The notes under the pieces were generated by a model that did not search any database, was not told where the DNA came from, and saw only the letters and a list, made by a program, of their open reading frames with translations. Of a stretch of 64,000 nt of DNA, positions 30,253 through 40,753 are shown one piece after another (the stretch's first letter is position 1; each line of letters starts with the position of its first letter). Origin of the DNA: Porphyridium purpureum (Eukaryota; Rhodophyta; Bangiophyceae; Porphyridiales; Porphyridiaceae); contig VRMN01000005.1 of NCBI GenBank assembly GCA_008690995.1, forward strand, positions 496,001 to 560,000, given 5' to 3'. The translations under genes were made by a program, and so were the position numbers.

Positions 30253-31644
30253 ATGATGCCTGTGCGCAGCGTGCTGCCGATGCTGGCGTACGCGGCTGTG
30301 CAGCTGGTCTGGGCGACACAAATTGGGCACGCGACTCCGCTGCTGCGCTCCGTGGGAATCCTGGATGCGGACATTCCGCGAATATGGCTCGCTGCGCCAT
30401 TGATGGGCATCTGCGTCCAGCCCGTCGTGGGGCTTTGGAGCGATTCGGCCTCGTGCTGCGGCGGTCGCCTGGGCCGTAGGAGACCTTTTATGATCGCCGG
30501 TGCAGTGTGTACGGTCATCTCCATGAACGTGTTTGCGAATTCGCCGCGTGCGCCAGGATCGGAGCTGTGCAAGTTTATTGCGATTGCGAGCTTCTGGATG
30601 TTGGATGGCTCCATCAACATGATTCAAGGACCTCTGAGAGCTTTGCTGGCTGATACAGTACCGCCTGCGGAGCAGCCGATGGCGAATGCGCTATTCGCGA
30701 CGGGGAACGGCTTGGGCAAGACCATTGGGTATGGGCTGGGCTCTGCGTCCATGCTTGTGCACCACAATTCAGACAACCACGGTGGCTACGCACTGCTTTT
30801 TGGAGCCGCCTCCGTAATCTTCACGACGCTCATCAGCGTTTCACTGTGCTTCATGCGTGAGATGCCCGTATCCGACGCTAGCGATGCGACGGATCTGGAG
30901 GCCCGTGAAGACTCATCTTCGGACTTGAAAGAGTCCTCGCGCACACGTATATTCCGTATTCTGACATCGCTCGTTCAGGATCCTGCGTGGCCGTACCTCC
31001 TTCGCGCCGGCGCTGTGCAGACGGCAACATACTTTGCGTGGTACGGCACATTTATCTTCTGGACTGATTGGAGTGGTTCAGAAGTGTTCGGCGGGAACGC
31101 CGATGCCTCTCCGGGCAGCCCAGAGCGGCATCTCTTCGACCGGGGCGTGCGCATTGCGAATTTGGGTCTGTGCCTGATGGGGGCGATGAGCATGGCTTTG
31201 AGCACCGTTTTTCCTTTCATTTTGCGCATATGTGGCGTCCGATGGACGTGGACCTTTTGCGAGCTTGTTTTGGCAAGTGTCCTGCTGGGCTCTTGGTATG
31301 TGCCGTTGGGCAGCGCGACAGCGGTCCTGGTTGCGTCGACGCTGCTGAGCATCCCCCTGAGCTCCACATTCACCATTCCGTGGAGCATCGTGACGCTTTC
31401 TCTGGAAAACAGCCCCAACAAGGGCGCCTTTACCTCGCTGTTCAATTTGTGCCAGTGTGTGCCGCAAGTGCTTGTCAGCCTAATCAGCCCTGCGCTCATC
31501 CGCGCGCATGATGGCCACGTGCACAGCGTCCTTCTGCTTGGCGGAGCCGGCGCTTTACTAGGAACGCTCCTCATTCCATTTCTAGCCAGCCGCGCTCTCG
31601 TGAACGAGCTGTTTGGTGAGCCGTCATCCTCCAAGCGCCAATGA
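30253..31644 (+). CDS. sucrose transporter-like MFS protein (GPH/SUC, SLC45 type)
   Basis: A 463-residue major facilitator with about twelve hydrophobic segments. Family marks include WATQIGHATPLL near the start of helix 1, VGLWSDSAS in loop 2-3, RLGRRRPF at 72-79 and RALLADTVP in helix 4-loop. These match proton-coupled sucrose/disaccharide symporters (plant SUC, animal SLC45). The real substrate in a red alga could be floridoside-related or another glycoside. The first ATG is used. The gene shares the AACGG-rich divergent promoter with the PPR gene. Confidence 0.82.
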   Translation: MMPVRSVLPMLAYAAVQLVWATQIGHATPLLRSVGILDADIPRIWLAAPLMGICVQPVVGLWSDSASCCGGRLGRRRPFMIAGAVCTVISMNVFANSPRAPGSELCKFIAIASFWMLDGSINMIQGPLRALLADTVPPAEQPMANALFATGNGLGKTIGYGLGSASMLVHHNSDNHGGYALLFGAASVIFTTLISVSLCFMREMPVSDASDATDLEAREDSSSDLKESSRTRIFRILTSLVQDPAWPYLLRAGAVQTATYFAWYGTFIFWTDWSGSEVFGGNADASPGSPERHLFDRGVRIANLGLCLMGAMSMALSTVFPFILRICGVRWTWTFCELVLASVLLGSWYVPLGSATAVLVASTLLSIPLSSTFTIPWSIVTLSLENSPNKGAFTSLFNLCQCVPQVLVSLISPALIRAHDGHVHSVLLLGGAGALLGTLLIPFLASRALVNELFGEPSSSKRQ

Positions 31645-32909
31645 GCTTGTGTCGCCACAGCCCCACCCCGCAAACAACCCGCCTTTCCCCAGCAGACGCC
31701 ACAAAGATCAAATAACTGAACCGTGGACCCCGCAACACACTGTACCTCATGCGACTCCACTCCAATCTGTTTTTGGAACAATGAGGAGTGTAAGTGTACC
31801 TCTTTCTTCGTTGCCACAAATAAACCCCGTATGTGAAAGCCCGGAGAACCGAAGGATCAAGCACGCGCGCGGTATTCGTGCTCTCAGCGCACCGCGTGGC
31901 GCGCTGTCGAGACGCCATCACAGCCTCCACCCCCTCCCGGTGGCGGGCACGCGAGATGCACCTGCGTGCGTCCCATGTTTTCAGGTGACACGCAACGCCC
32001 ACCACCGCCGCGGATTCACCCCGGCCATGTTGCGCAAGTGTATTTTAGACGCACAAACAACACGGGGTCAACGCCCACGTGCTATTAATAGATGGACGGG
32101 TGAGCGATACACATGCGCCCAATAGCAAGCACCACCCCCGGCGATGCGGGCCTGGAGTGACTGAGCGGCAAGGCTGTTTTCGTCGTTCCTTGCTTTCGTT
32201 TCCCGCGCGCCTCTTCTCCAAGTGCGTTGAATCCTCCTTGCCCTGCCATTTTTGGCACTTGATTTCCCTGTTTTGTACTGCGAGGTGTATGTGTGTATGT
32301 GTGTGTATGTCGCGTTGGAATCATGGAGAGTTGCGTCGGATCGATGCGACTAGTTTGTGGTTGACTAGAAGGAATTAGAGGGAATGAGGGGGCAATAAGG
32401 AGCAAGTTGTATGCGTGTTGTAAGTCATTGTAGAATGACGCATGCTGCTCAGTAGGTATGGGACATACGTTCCCCTCCCCCTTGCACATCAAGGCTAAAT
32501 ATATCACACCGTGTGTATTCAGAAGGGTATAGGGAAGGGGCGGTTTTTTATGCTTTCTGCGTGTTTGTTCTCTTGTTCAGTGATTTCTTGGATCGGCACG
32601 AGGGTGAACGTTCGGAGCGCGTTTTGCGGGCTTTCACGTCGCGGTTGTCGCGGTCGTTGGTTTGGGGGGGCGGGCGTCCATCTCGGGAGCCGCTATATAA
32701 GGGCTGAGGGTGAGGCGCACGTCGTCACGCCGCGAAGAAGGTGGTGCTGCGGCACATGAGCTACAATTAGAGGCGGGAGGGGGAAACGCAGCTCGCATCA
32801 CACGCGCGGCTGGAGGCAGCGACGCTCGGACAGAGCTGCCGGGCTGGACGGTGTCAAGGTGTACATGTGTGTATGTGCATGCGTGCCTGTCTGCCAGCGT
32901 CAATTCGAA
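31645..32909. promoter_or_regulatory. 1.27-kb gene-free region ending in a TATA promoter
   Basis: No convincing coding region on either strand. Two GTAC half elements (ACTGTACC at 31739-31746 and AGTGTACC at 31793-31800) lie just after the transporter stop. A TATA box (ctatataagg) at 32693-32702 is about 215 bp before the ATG at 32910 and gives a core promoter for that gene. A (TGTA/TGTG) tract lies near 32285-32312. The stretch 31850-32650 could hold an unrecognised RNA gene, but I see no tRNA or snoRNA signature. Confidence 0.45.
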
Positions 32910-34535
32910 ATGGCCACGCGCTCGTCTTTTACACGGCTGCGCGTGTTTGCTTCGGACTCGAGCATGTTCCTGGGCGTGCCAGAGAGCTCGCACACGGTCG
33001 TGTCGGACGATGACGATGTGGTCGATGAGTCGACATACAACCTGCAGCTGCTGATTGCGGCAGTCGATTCAGTTGAAGTGGAGCAATGGACGTCGCAGGG
33101 GGGCACGTCAGGCGGAGTGTGTACGCCGCATGATGACAGGTTGTTCAGTCGCAACACCGGCTCGAGCACTCCGAGCGCCAAGGACGGCGAACGGCTGCGC
33201 AGTTCGCGCGGTCTTTCGTTCAATGCCGCCCGAGCGGTTCTGCCCCGCATGCTTTTTTCGCCCAAGGCATCCGTCGTCGACCCGATGGCCGCCTTGCAGG
33301 AACCGTGGGCAGAAGTTGCCGCGCCACCGCCCGCCGTTCCGCAAACCCATTCCAGGCATAATTCTGGACGTGTGCGGCCCGCGCCAGCAAAAGAGACCGC
33401 GCCCTGGACTTACGGCCGTCGCGTTATGACGACCCACGAGCTGCGCCAAATGCCCGAGATGCATCTGGAGAACGTCAAAGTGAATCCACCTCGTGCGGCG
33501 GCAGCGGCGGCAGCAGCGGCAGCAGCGGCAGCAACGCAACAGGGGCCGCCTCGCGTCAAATCACCGCAACTTAATCCGTCCGCTGCAAGGCCAGGATTCT
33601 CGCGTACGGCAGGTTCGCGTGACCTGGTGGAGGAGAAAAGTGACGAGTTGTGCATGACGCACTACGTGTCCCAAATTTCAGATCAGGGCAGTGTTTCCGA
33701 AGACACATGGGAGACGGATGTCGAATCTACAGTGGCGCACGCTCCGTGTCGAGTCTCTGGGCATCTGGCTGAGAAGTGCCGGTCCATTTCAGCGAGTATT
33801 GAAAGCCTCACAGCGTCTTCAACTGTGGTGACAGAACGATCCGACATGGAAAGTGAGATCGACTTGAAGTATTATGCCCGACAGAGTGGCCAGCCACTTC
33901 CTCGCATGTCCATTGCCATCGAGCGACCGCCGGTTGTCGCGACGCACGCCCTGACTTTGCACAGTCGCGACCAAGACGAGCGCTGCGCACCGGAGCGACG
34001 GCTTCTTGTGTCTTTGGCACAAGCTGCTCAGGAGCATGAAATGCGGAGGAACACGCGATGTAATCGTGCAAGCGCACCCAAAGAAGAGGTGCTGGAGAAC
34101 TGGTTTCAGACGTTTGGCTCGAGCGGTGGCGGCTTGACTGAGCCAGGGAGCGGCATTGAACCGCACGCCAAGCGAATTTCAATGCGAAGTGATCCGAGGG
34201 AGTCTGCAAAAGTCGTACAGCTAGAGCACGCTAGAAGCATGCCCCTGCCGATGCCAGTACAGACGCGAAAGCTTTCGTTCCAGGATGAAGTCGAAGTGAC
34301 GCACATCCCACCGCCATACTCGAGCACCAAGATCCGATACGAAGTGGTAATTGGTGACGCAATGCGAGAGCCCATAGCGACGGAAACTCGCGCGCGCTCC
34401 TTTAGCGAAACAAAGGAAAAAACCGTATTTGTGTCGTCTTCCTCGCCGCTTTTCGTCAAAGCGAGGAAGACCGCACCGCTACTGTCGCGACTTAGAGCGA
34501 GCCACAGACGAACTAAGAGCTATGAAACCGCGTAA
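32910..34535 (+). CDS. Ser/Ala-rich protein of unknown function
   Basis: A 541-residue protein without a recognised domain. It has a polyalanine run encoded by mixed GCG/GCA codons (33495-33533) and many Ser/Thr-Pro and basic stretches. The C-terminal 120 residues include YSSTKIRYEVVIGDAM and two KARKTAPLL/RASHRRTKSYE-like basic patches, suggestive of regulatory phosphosites. The TATA box at 32693 and the coding-like character support a real gene. The start is the ATG at 32910; the GTG/ATG frame 15-17 codons upstream (VYMCVCACV...) looks like leader sequence. Confidence 0.6.
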   Translation: MATRSSFTRLRVFASDSSMFLGVPESSHTVVSDDDDVVDESTYNLQLLIAAVDSVEVEQWTSQGGTSGGVCTPHDDRLFSRNTGSSTPSAKDGERLRSSRGLSFNAARAVLPRMLFSPKASVVDPMAALQEPWAEVAAPPPAVPQTHSRHNSGRVRPAPAKETAPWTYGRRVMTTHELRQMPEMHLENVKVNPPRAAAAAAAAAAAAATQQGPPRVKSPQLNPSAARPGFSRTAGSRDLVEEKSDELCMTHYVSQISDQGSVSEDTWETDVESTVAHAPCRVSGHLAEKCRSISASIESLTASSTVVTERSDMESEIDLKYYARQSGQPLPRMSIAIERPPVVATHALTLHSRDQDERCAPERRLLVSLAQAAQEHEMRRNTRCNRASAPKEEVLENWFQTFGSSGGGLTEPGSGIEPHAKRISMRSDPRESAKVVQLEHARSMPLPMPVQTRKLSFQDEVEVTHIPPPYSSTKIRYEVVIGDAMREPIATETRARSFSETKEKTVFVSSSSPLFVKARKTAPLLSRLRASHRRTKSYETA

Positions 34536-34886
34536 CCAGACGAAGCCCTTCTTACTCAATATGCTCCAATGTAAACATGGAATATAGAATGATACCTCCC
34601 ATTGTAAACGTGCAACTGAACGTTAGAAGCACGATAGCGAGCGGTCCCACTGCCTCGTCCTCGAACGAGCCCGTTTGAATAGCCCTGACATTTCAGTGCA
34701 GAAGAACAAAGATCAAATCGACAGAAGATATAAAAGCATAGTCAGTTGCCGCCCCACACAAAACCAACAGCGATGAAAACGATATTCTTCAGCCGCATGG
34801 CGCCACCACGCGTCGCAAGACAATCACGACTGGCACCAGCATGGTCACTTAAAAGAGCAAAACAATGGGTAGGGAAAGATGCAAAC
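34536..34886. other. 351-bp convergent intergenic region
   Basis: AT-richer than its neighbours, with 3' untranslated character (catggaatatagaatgatacc, agaagatataaaagcatag). A TATA-like string at 34727-34736 has no gene downstream on its strand and is probably fortuitous. No gene is seen. Confidence 0.4.
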
Positions 34887-35345
34887 TTACTTTCGCCTTC
34901 TGTAGAAGCCGGCCAGGCCGTACCCGACAATGGCAAACGCGACGACCCACGCGCCCAGCACGAGCCAAAGCTCGAGCGGGCCCGGAGCTGAAAAAAACTT
35001 GAGAATCCACGTCCCGCTAGTTCCGACGTGCAGGGCCGTAAACAGCCACTTGAAGAAAGTGCGCTCATTTCCCATGTTTGTCTTGAGGTCATTTCCCTTC
35101 ATGAGCGCCGGTGTCCCCGCATGCACGGACGCATCCTCGCCGGCAGATTCGACGCCGCTGGCCAGAAGCGTCGGAATCCGCGACAACGGGACGACCGCAA
35201 CTGCCGAGAGTTTTGGCCCCACCACCCGGATGGTCTGCAGCGTGCCGTACCCAGAGTTCGCATCGACGCCATCCTCGAACTCGTCATTATCCGCGTCCCG
35301 CCTCGCCACCTCCACCACGATATTATCCAGATCACTGTCCGACAT
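34887..35345 (-). CDS. DUF202/VTC1-like small membrane protein
   Basis: 152 residues. The DUF202 signature NERTFFKWL is at 93-101, followed by three hydrophobic segments ending in GYGLAGFYRRRK. The same fold forms VTC1, the membrane subunit of the vacuolar transporter chaperone complex that makes polyphosphate, and the membrane part of VTC2-5. The N-terminal 85 residues are acidic and do not match an SPX domain. VTC1-like function is plausible but other DUF202 proteins are uncharacterised. The ATG is the first in frame. It diverges from the ABC-F gene with 224 bp between starts. Confidence 0.75.
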   Translation of the reverse strand: MSDSDLDNIVVEVARRDADNDEFEDGVDANSGYGTLQTIRVVGPKLSAVAVVPLSRIPTLLASGVESAGEDASVHAGTPALMKGNDLKTNMGNERTFFKWLFTALHVGTSGTWILKFFSAPGPLELWLVLGAWVVAFAIVGYGLAGFYRRRK

Positions 35346-35569
35346 GGTCCGCTAGATGCAGTACCGTACTGCGCTGGAGAGATACAAACCCACCACCACC
35401 AGCGCCAACACGCAGTACCGTCCCCACCGTTCCTCGCCCCAATGCGCCTTGCCCCTCCTCTCCCTCTTCGCGTGCCGGTTAGTACGGCAGCGGGCTCGCG
35501 TGGATAAGTTGTGGCTCGTCGGTGGGCGCTGGTACGTGTGCTGAAGAGCGAGGCAGGATCTGGGGTACC

Positions 35570-37912
35570 ATGGCGGTGGTCAGTCGACCGGCGGCGCGGG
35601 CGCGCGTGACAGAGGCGGTGGGCGCACAGAACGTGGCCGAAGTCGATGACGAGGTGGTTGATTTCTTGGCGTGCGTGCTCGCCGAAGGCACGTCGCTGGA
35701 GCACGAGATTGTGGACACGGCATGGCAGTTTCTGCAGCAGATACAGCCCGGCCTGTCGGAAGAGGCCGCCCGGCAGATGGCGCTGGACGTTCGGCGCTCG
35801 TTTCATCCGGTCGCGGAGGACGCCGCGGGGCCCGGCGCAGGTGGAGGCGATGACTTCCAGCTGCACAGGCTTGCCGCGCCGAAGCGGATGGGCGGTTCGC
35901 TTGGTGCGGCAGGCAGGCGTTTGGGTCTCGATGCGGAGGCGGACGGCGATTCTGCAGGCGGAAGTAAGAGCGCGGCGAGCAAACGCAAGGAAGTTGCCCA
36001 GGGCAACGCGAATGCCACGCTGGATCGATCGTTGGAAGCCGCGGAGGCCCGCGAAATGGCCAAGTTCCGCAAAGCGCGGCGCACCGGCAAGGACACTAAG
36101 CGCATCATGGAGAACTTGGCGACAGTGAGCGCGGTGAGAAGCAAGGTGGCGGCCGGCGCTGTCGACGTACGTGCTGAAGGCGTCGACATTTCGTTTGGCG
36201 GGCTCACACTGCTGGAAGGCGCGTCGCTAAGCTTCGCATATGGTCGAAGATACGGTATCGTTGGGCGTAACGGTATCGGAAAGAGCACTTTGATGAAAGC
36301 CATTGCGCGCCGTGAGCTGCCGCTGCCGGAAGATATGGATGTGCTTTTTGTGGAGCAAGAGGTTGTGGGCGACGCGACGACCCCGCTGGAGTGTGTGCTC
36401 GACGCGGATGAGCAGCGCGCGAGGCTGCTCGATGAGGAGGCGGAGCTCACTGAAGCCTTGGGCGACCAGGCGACAGATGAAGCGCCGACCTCAGGGGCCT
36501 CGGAGCGGGTAGTGCTTGAAAACCGGCTGAAGGAAGTGTACGCGCAGCTCGAGATGACCGGAGCCGACACGGCCACGGCGCGCGCCGCTGCGATTCTTTC
36601 TGGTCTCGGCTTTACCGAGCAGATGCAGCAGAAGCCCTCATCGTCGTTTTCTGGAGGTTGGCGTATGCGTATTGCCATTGCGCGAGCGCTGTTTGTGGAA
36701 CCACGGCTTCTGTTGTTGGATGAGCCCACAAACCACTTGGATCTACACACAGTGCTGTGGCTCAGCGACTACCTGCAGCAGTGGCCGCACACAATTGTTA
36801 CCGTATCGCACGATCGCGACTTTCTGAACGAAGTATGTACTGACATCATTTATGTGAAAGACAAGAAGCTGCATCCGTACGCCGGCAACTATGACGATTT
36901 TGAGAAGGCGCGCTCAGACCAACTCAAGGAGATGGCGCGCAGCGCCGAGTCGTTCGAAATGCGGCGCAAACACGTGCAAAGCTTTGTGGATCGCTTCCGC
37001 TTTAACGCTAAACGTGCTGCGATGGCGCAAAGTAGGATCAAGCTGCTTCAGAAAATGGAAGAAAACAGGGTAATTATGCCGACCGACGAGGAAGAGTTCA
37101 TGTTCAACTTTCCCGAACCGGGTGTGCTCACAGGCTCGCACGCTAGTTTGGTGCTTCAAAATGTGTCTTTTGGCTGGCCAATCTTTCAGCATCACAAGCC
37201 AGCCGAGCAAGATACTGGCAACGGCACGCCAGACGGCGCGGCTGCGAAACCTCCGCAAGGCCAGCGCACGCCGACCATGAAGCTGCTCTTCGACGGCATC
37301 GATTTCAGCATCAACACGGACAGTCGTGCCGCGCTAGTTGGGCCGAATGGCGCCGGGAAGTCTACGATCCTGAAGCTTCTCTTGGAAGAGATTGAGCCTA
37401 TCAAGGGTGAGGTGAAAAAATCTTCCAAATTGCGCTTGGGCTACTTCTCACAGCATCATATTGACCAGCTAGTTCTTTGGCGAACGCCGCTTGAGCATAT
37501 GAAGGTGCTCTTTCCGGAGAGCGCAATGCCAGAGCTGCGGTCGCACCTTGCACGGCTCGGTGTGAGCGCCGATATGGCTATGCGCCCGATCAACACGCTG
37601 TCTGGTGGGCAGAAGAGTCGCGTAGCGCTTGCGGCCATTACCATGACGAACCCGCATATTCTTTTGCTTGATGAACCGACAAATCATTTGGACATTGAAA
37701 CCATTGATGCATTGATCGAGGCTCTGAATGCGTTTTCAGGAGGCGTGCTGGTTGTGAGCCACGACTCACGTTTACTGAGTATGGTTTGCGACGAGCTTTT
37801 CATCGTCAAGGATGGTGCGGTTACGAGCTTTCCGGACGACTTTCGCGCGTACCGCAAAATGCTCGTCCAAGAAATGCGCACATCTCATCCGCCTGTCGTC
37901 TTTCGGAAGTAG
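35570..37912 (+). CDS. ABC-F ATPase, GCN20/ABCF3 type
   Basis: A soluble twin-cassette ATPase acting on ribosomes; the yeast relative GCN20 works with GCN1 to activate GCN2 under amino-acid starvation. Walker A motifs are at 232-240 (GRNGIGKST) and 591-599 (GPNGAGKST), with signatures SGGWRMRIA and SGGQKSRVA and Walker B segments LLLLDEPTNHLDL and LLLDEPTNHLDIE. The N-terminal ~200 residues contain the helical EIVDTAWQFLQQI region and charged linker usual in GCN20/ABCF3. 780 residues. The ATG at 35570 is used rather than a GTG at 35522. Confidence 0.92.
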   Translation: MAVVSRPAARARVTEAVGAQNVAEVDDEVVDFLACVLAEGTSLEHEIVDTAWQFLQQIQPGLSEEAARQMALDVRRSFHPVAEDAAGPGAGGGDDFQLHRLAAPKRMGGSLGAAGRRLGLDAEADGDSAGGSKSAASKRKEVAQGNANATLDRSLEAAEAREMAKFRKARRTGKDTKRIMENLATVSAVRSKVAAGAVDVRAEGVDISFGGLTLLEGASLSFAYGRRYGIVGRNGIGKSTLMKAIARRELPLPEDMDVLFVEQEVVGDATTPLECVLDADEQRARLLDEEAELTEALGDQATDEAPTSGASERVVLENRLKEVYAQLEMTGADTATARAAAILSGLGFTEQMQQKPSSSFSGGWRMRIAIARALFVEPRLLLLDEPTNHLDLHTVLWLSDYLQQWPHTIVTVSHDRDFLNEVCTDIIYVKDKKLHPYAGNYDDFEKARSDQLKEMARSAESFEMRRKHVQSFVDRFRFNAKRAAMAQSRIKLLQKMEENRVIMPTDEEEFMFNFPEPGVLTGSHASLVLQNVSFGWPIFQHHKPAEQDTGNGTPDGAAAKPPQGQRTPTMKLLFDGIDFSINTDSRAALVGPNGAGKSTILKLLLEEIEPIKGEVKKSSKLRLGYFSQHHIDQLVLWRTPLEHMKVLFPESAMPELRSHLARLGVSADMAMRPINTLSGGQKSRVALAAITMTNPHILLLDEPTNHLDIETIDALIEALNAFSGGVLVVSHDSRLLSMVCDELFIVKDGAVTSFPDDFRAYRKMLVQEMRTSHPPVVFRK

Positions 37913-38143
37913 GCGTGCGATCTAGGTACGTACGCGCACTAGTTCGCTTGATAATTCGGAATAAAATGAACGCCGTTTGGAAAACGTAACAATGCGAGTT
38001 CGTGTATTTCAGCTCAGTAAACATGACAAACCAAAATTGACATCGTAACGAAATTTCCCTCGCAACGACTTCGTCTGCCCTGCCATAGACGACAAGGAAT
38101 CGCCATGAGCGAACCGCAAAGCTGAAATGCTAGTTTTGTCCTT
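37913..38143. other. convergent 3' regions with a polyadenylation-like signal
   Basis: 231 bp between the ABC-F and methyltransferase stops. AATAAA at 37960-37965, about 48 bp after the ABC-F stop, could serve as its polyadenylation signal. Nothing else is seen. Confidence 0.4.
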
Positions 38144-39112
38144 TCACGGGGGTATTGCCTCTGCCACAATCGCCACGTGGCAAGGCAGACCAAATTCTTT
38201 GGCCACAGAATCGTCTTGCGTGTGAAACCCTGAGTATGACGGATTTTCATCCTCAGAAGCCTTCAGAATACGAAACCCAGCGTCTGCTACGGCGCGGGAC
38301 AAGGTGGGAGCATCGAATGTCTGCCACCTGTCCGGACCAATTGGCTCTTTGCCTGTATGCGGCCGTGTCGAGTCGACACTGACACTGGGACACTGTTCGA
38401 CATGGAAAGCCCGAAGCTCAGAAAGCTGCCACTCGACTGCGCCACATGAATTCCGTTTTTGTGCGACCTTTTCGGCGACGCGGCGCTTGGCATCCTCAGA
38501 CTCGAAAAAGCCTAGCGCTCCGTGACCAATGGCCGTTATATACATGGTCCCATGCGTGACCAGAAGGTTGCGGATGTCGCGCAAGCTTTGCTTGAGTTCA
38601 TCACACGTGAGGAAGTGGATGACCTCAGACACTAGCACTGATGCGTAGCGTCCATCTGGGGTGTCGGACGGGGGCAACTGCGAGGGAAGGCGCCCATGCT
38701 TGAATTCAAAGGCGCTGAACATTGCGGTGTTTTGGGTGTTTCGCGCTGCTAGCACGTCCTTGATGGCCTGCGCGGCAACGGTCAGGTGCCTATCCTCATA
38801 ATCGATACCGACCACGCGCGCACCTCTACGGACGGCGTGCATGACATTCAGTCCGTACGCACACCCCACATCCAAAAGTGGTTTGTCCAGTCTGAGCCCC
38901 GTGTCTACCCAGTCGTCTGTATATGTATTCGACATCATCATCATGCCGGTACGGTTACTGGTGGCGACCATGGTACCCTCTCGCAAAAGCATACTCTCCG
39001 GCAGCAGCAACGACAAACATGCCATGAACTGCGCGTCCCACTCGCGCCGCTCTACCTCGCGCCTTGCGCGCTCGGCATCCGCATCCGCATCGCCACTGCT
39101 CCCTACTCCCAT
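38144..39112 (-). CDS. class I SAM-dependent methyltransferase
   Basis: A 322-residue protein. Motif I is LLDVGCAYGLNVMHAV with the acidic residue of motif II in VVGIDYEDRHL; a motif IV-like segment is YASVLVSEVIHFL, followed by LVTHGTMYITAIGHG. This is a Rossmann-fold methyltransferase of the type 11/12 group. The substrate is not apparent; no substrate-specific signature is visible. The N-terminus is acidic with no targeting character. ATG 39112 is chosen over a GTG nine codons upstream. Confidence 0.75.
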   Translation of the reverse strand: MGVGSSGDADADAERARREVERREWDAQFMACLSLLLPESMLLREGTMVATSNRTGMMMMSNTYTDDWVDTGLRLDKPLLDVGCAYGLNVMHAVRRGARVVGIDYEDRHLTVAAQAIKDVLAARNTQNTAMFSAFEFKHGRLPSQLPPSDTPDGRYASVLVSEVIHFLTCDELKQSLRDIRNLLVTHGTMYITAIGHGALGFFESEDAKRRVAEKVAQKRNSCGAVEWQLSELRAFHVEQCPSVSVDSTRPHTGKEPIGPDRWQTFDAPTLSRAVADAGFRILKASEDENPSYSGFHTQDDSVAKEFGLPCHVAIVAEAIPP

Positions 39113-40753
39113 CTCTGCTTCCTCGTCTCGGTCGAACACACCGCCTCACTTTGCCAACACCCGCGCGCGCTGAGCAGAGCTACATACCATCGTCACAACT
39201 CCACGCTCCTCCTCCTCCTCCTCCTCCTCCTTATGCTCGTCGCCACCTCGTCAGTACACGTATCCTTTTGTCCGTTCGTCTCAAGTCGTGGTGTCGTGTG
39301 GCTCGAATTAACCACGTGTGGGCTCCCGCTCATTACTGAAAGCGTTACCAGGCCCTCGCCAGTGTGACGGAGGGTATATCTACAAACGATGAAACCAGAA
39401 CATGTGAGGAGACTAGCGCGCCACTTGCGAAGTAGCGTGAGCAACGCACTGCATTCATCCACACAAACGCGCTATTCCGCTAGTCTCTGCCTTTTCAAGC
39501 CACGAGGTCTCGCGCTAGGTCACTTTGGAATCTACGTGTGTGGACCTCGGGTCTACTGGGGTGCATGGTTTCTCGTCTGAACAAGGACACTGCAAAGGGT
39601 CTTGTCTGTAGCGCAGTGCGCAGGTCCTTGACAGGACCAGAGGCGTCGCCTCCGCCGCAGCTCTGAACACGCGTGCACCAAACGCCACCACCATACGTCT
39701 CGTGTCTTTCGTATCTGCGAAAGCTGTCATGCGTTAGCAGACATCATACATCACTCTCTGCCTCACGCAGGGCTGTGAGAGCCGCAAGTCCCTTACTATC
39801 CTCATGCTATTCAGCTCCCAGAGCATGGCGAGAATATTGAACAGCTTCTCAGTGTGCTCTAGCATCAACACCGAGCTGAGGGGTCGTGGCACTTGGCAGC
39901 TCGGTCCGGGCTGCTTGCAGATTTGCTCCGCTCATCCATTACCTGTCGTTCTCTTGCGCTTTGTTCGAACAAATGCTCTGCTCGTACTTTTGGTCGCGGC
40001 ATGGCGCAAACGCTGGCGCTCCATCCTTGTCATCTTCATGCCAAGCGCGGTAGACATAGTCTATGCGTCCAAGATTCCACTGCTACAACATGCTTACCAG
40101 CAGTGTCTGGAGCAGTGGCAGCGACAGCAACAACAGCTCGCTTCCTACTGCGTAGCTCCACAGTGCCTGCGGCAAGCACTTTGCTGAGATTGACACTCAT
40201 GGCGCAACCTGATGTCTTCCTTCTGGTCTCAAAATAAGAGCTCTTGTTTCTGCCTGCTACTTTGCTGTGCAATACAGGCAGCACTCTAGCTCAGGCACGG
40301 CCGCTGCGCTCTGCAACCCGCATCAGCTGCCATATGTGAATGCCTGTATCCATTTTGACGTTCTCGTGTGCAAAGCTGTAGAGCCGCAGTATGCTGAAAG
40401 CTCCCGTATTGCGCTCTAGCAGCTCCATGCTCGTGCGTGCGCACGCCCGTGGTCAGACTGCTAGCGGTCACGTCAATCACCTTGTCTCTGCGCTACATGG
40501 AAGCCATCTTCCGGCACGTAACGCGTGATATGTGGGAGTGACCATGGTCCCCGCAGCGGAAGAGGTTACCAGTGGCGCGAGAAGCGAAAGACACAAAGGG
40601 ATTACTCCGAGGTTCTCACCCCACAAAGACGGGCTCTGACACTGAAGCGAGGTTCTTGTTCTGCCATCGGCGTCTGCAGCTTCCTATGTGACGGCGCGTT
40701 GCGGTGCGGGAGGATGAGGTCGAGCGTTTAAGTGAGGGAGGGAGGGAGGGAGA
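39113..40753. other. 1.64-kb region without a recognisable gene
   Basis: The longest gene-free stretch here. (CTC)n at 39205-39231 lies just upstream of the methyltransferase ATG, in its leader or promoter. A (GGGA)n tract at 40732-40752 abuts the next ATG. From about 39,740 to 40,520 the composition is less purine/pyrimidine-skewed than other promoters here and short minus-strand frames read with protein-like composition, but I cannot assign them. This could be a decayed gene or element, or an RNA gene. See findings. Confidence 0.35.

Noticed and set aside
31571-32125. Overlapping frames of about 145-170 codons in the transporter 3' region
   Set aside because: No family match on either strand, overlap with the transporter stop region and no promoter element of their own.
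31645-32690. tRNA or other small RNA gene in the gene-free region
   Set aside because: No B-box-like GGTTCGAATCC, no cloverleaf arms and no snoRNA boxes could be found by eye here or in other intergenic regions.
34727-34736. TATA-like tataaaag on the plus strand
   Set aside because: No plus-strand gene follows; the region is AT-rich 3' DNA of convergent genes.
35803-36750. 315-codon minus-strand open frame across the ABC-F gene
   Set aside because: Antisense to both Walker and signature motifs of a certain gene; Ser/Ala-rich and unrecognisable.
39740-40520. Old mobile or virus-like element
   Set aside because: No recognisable protein family, no terminal repeats and no target-site pattern seen; left as unexplained rather than named.
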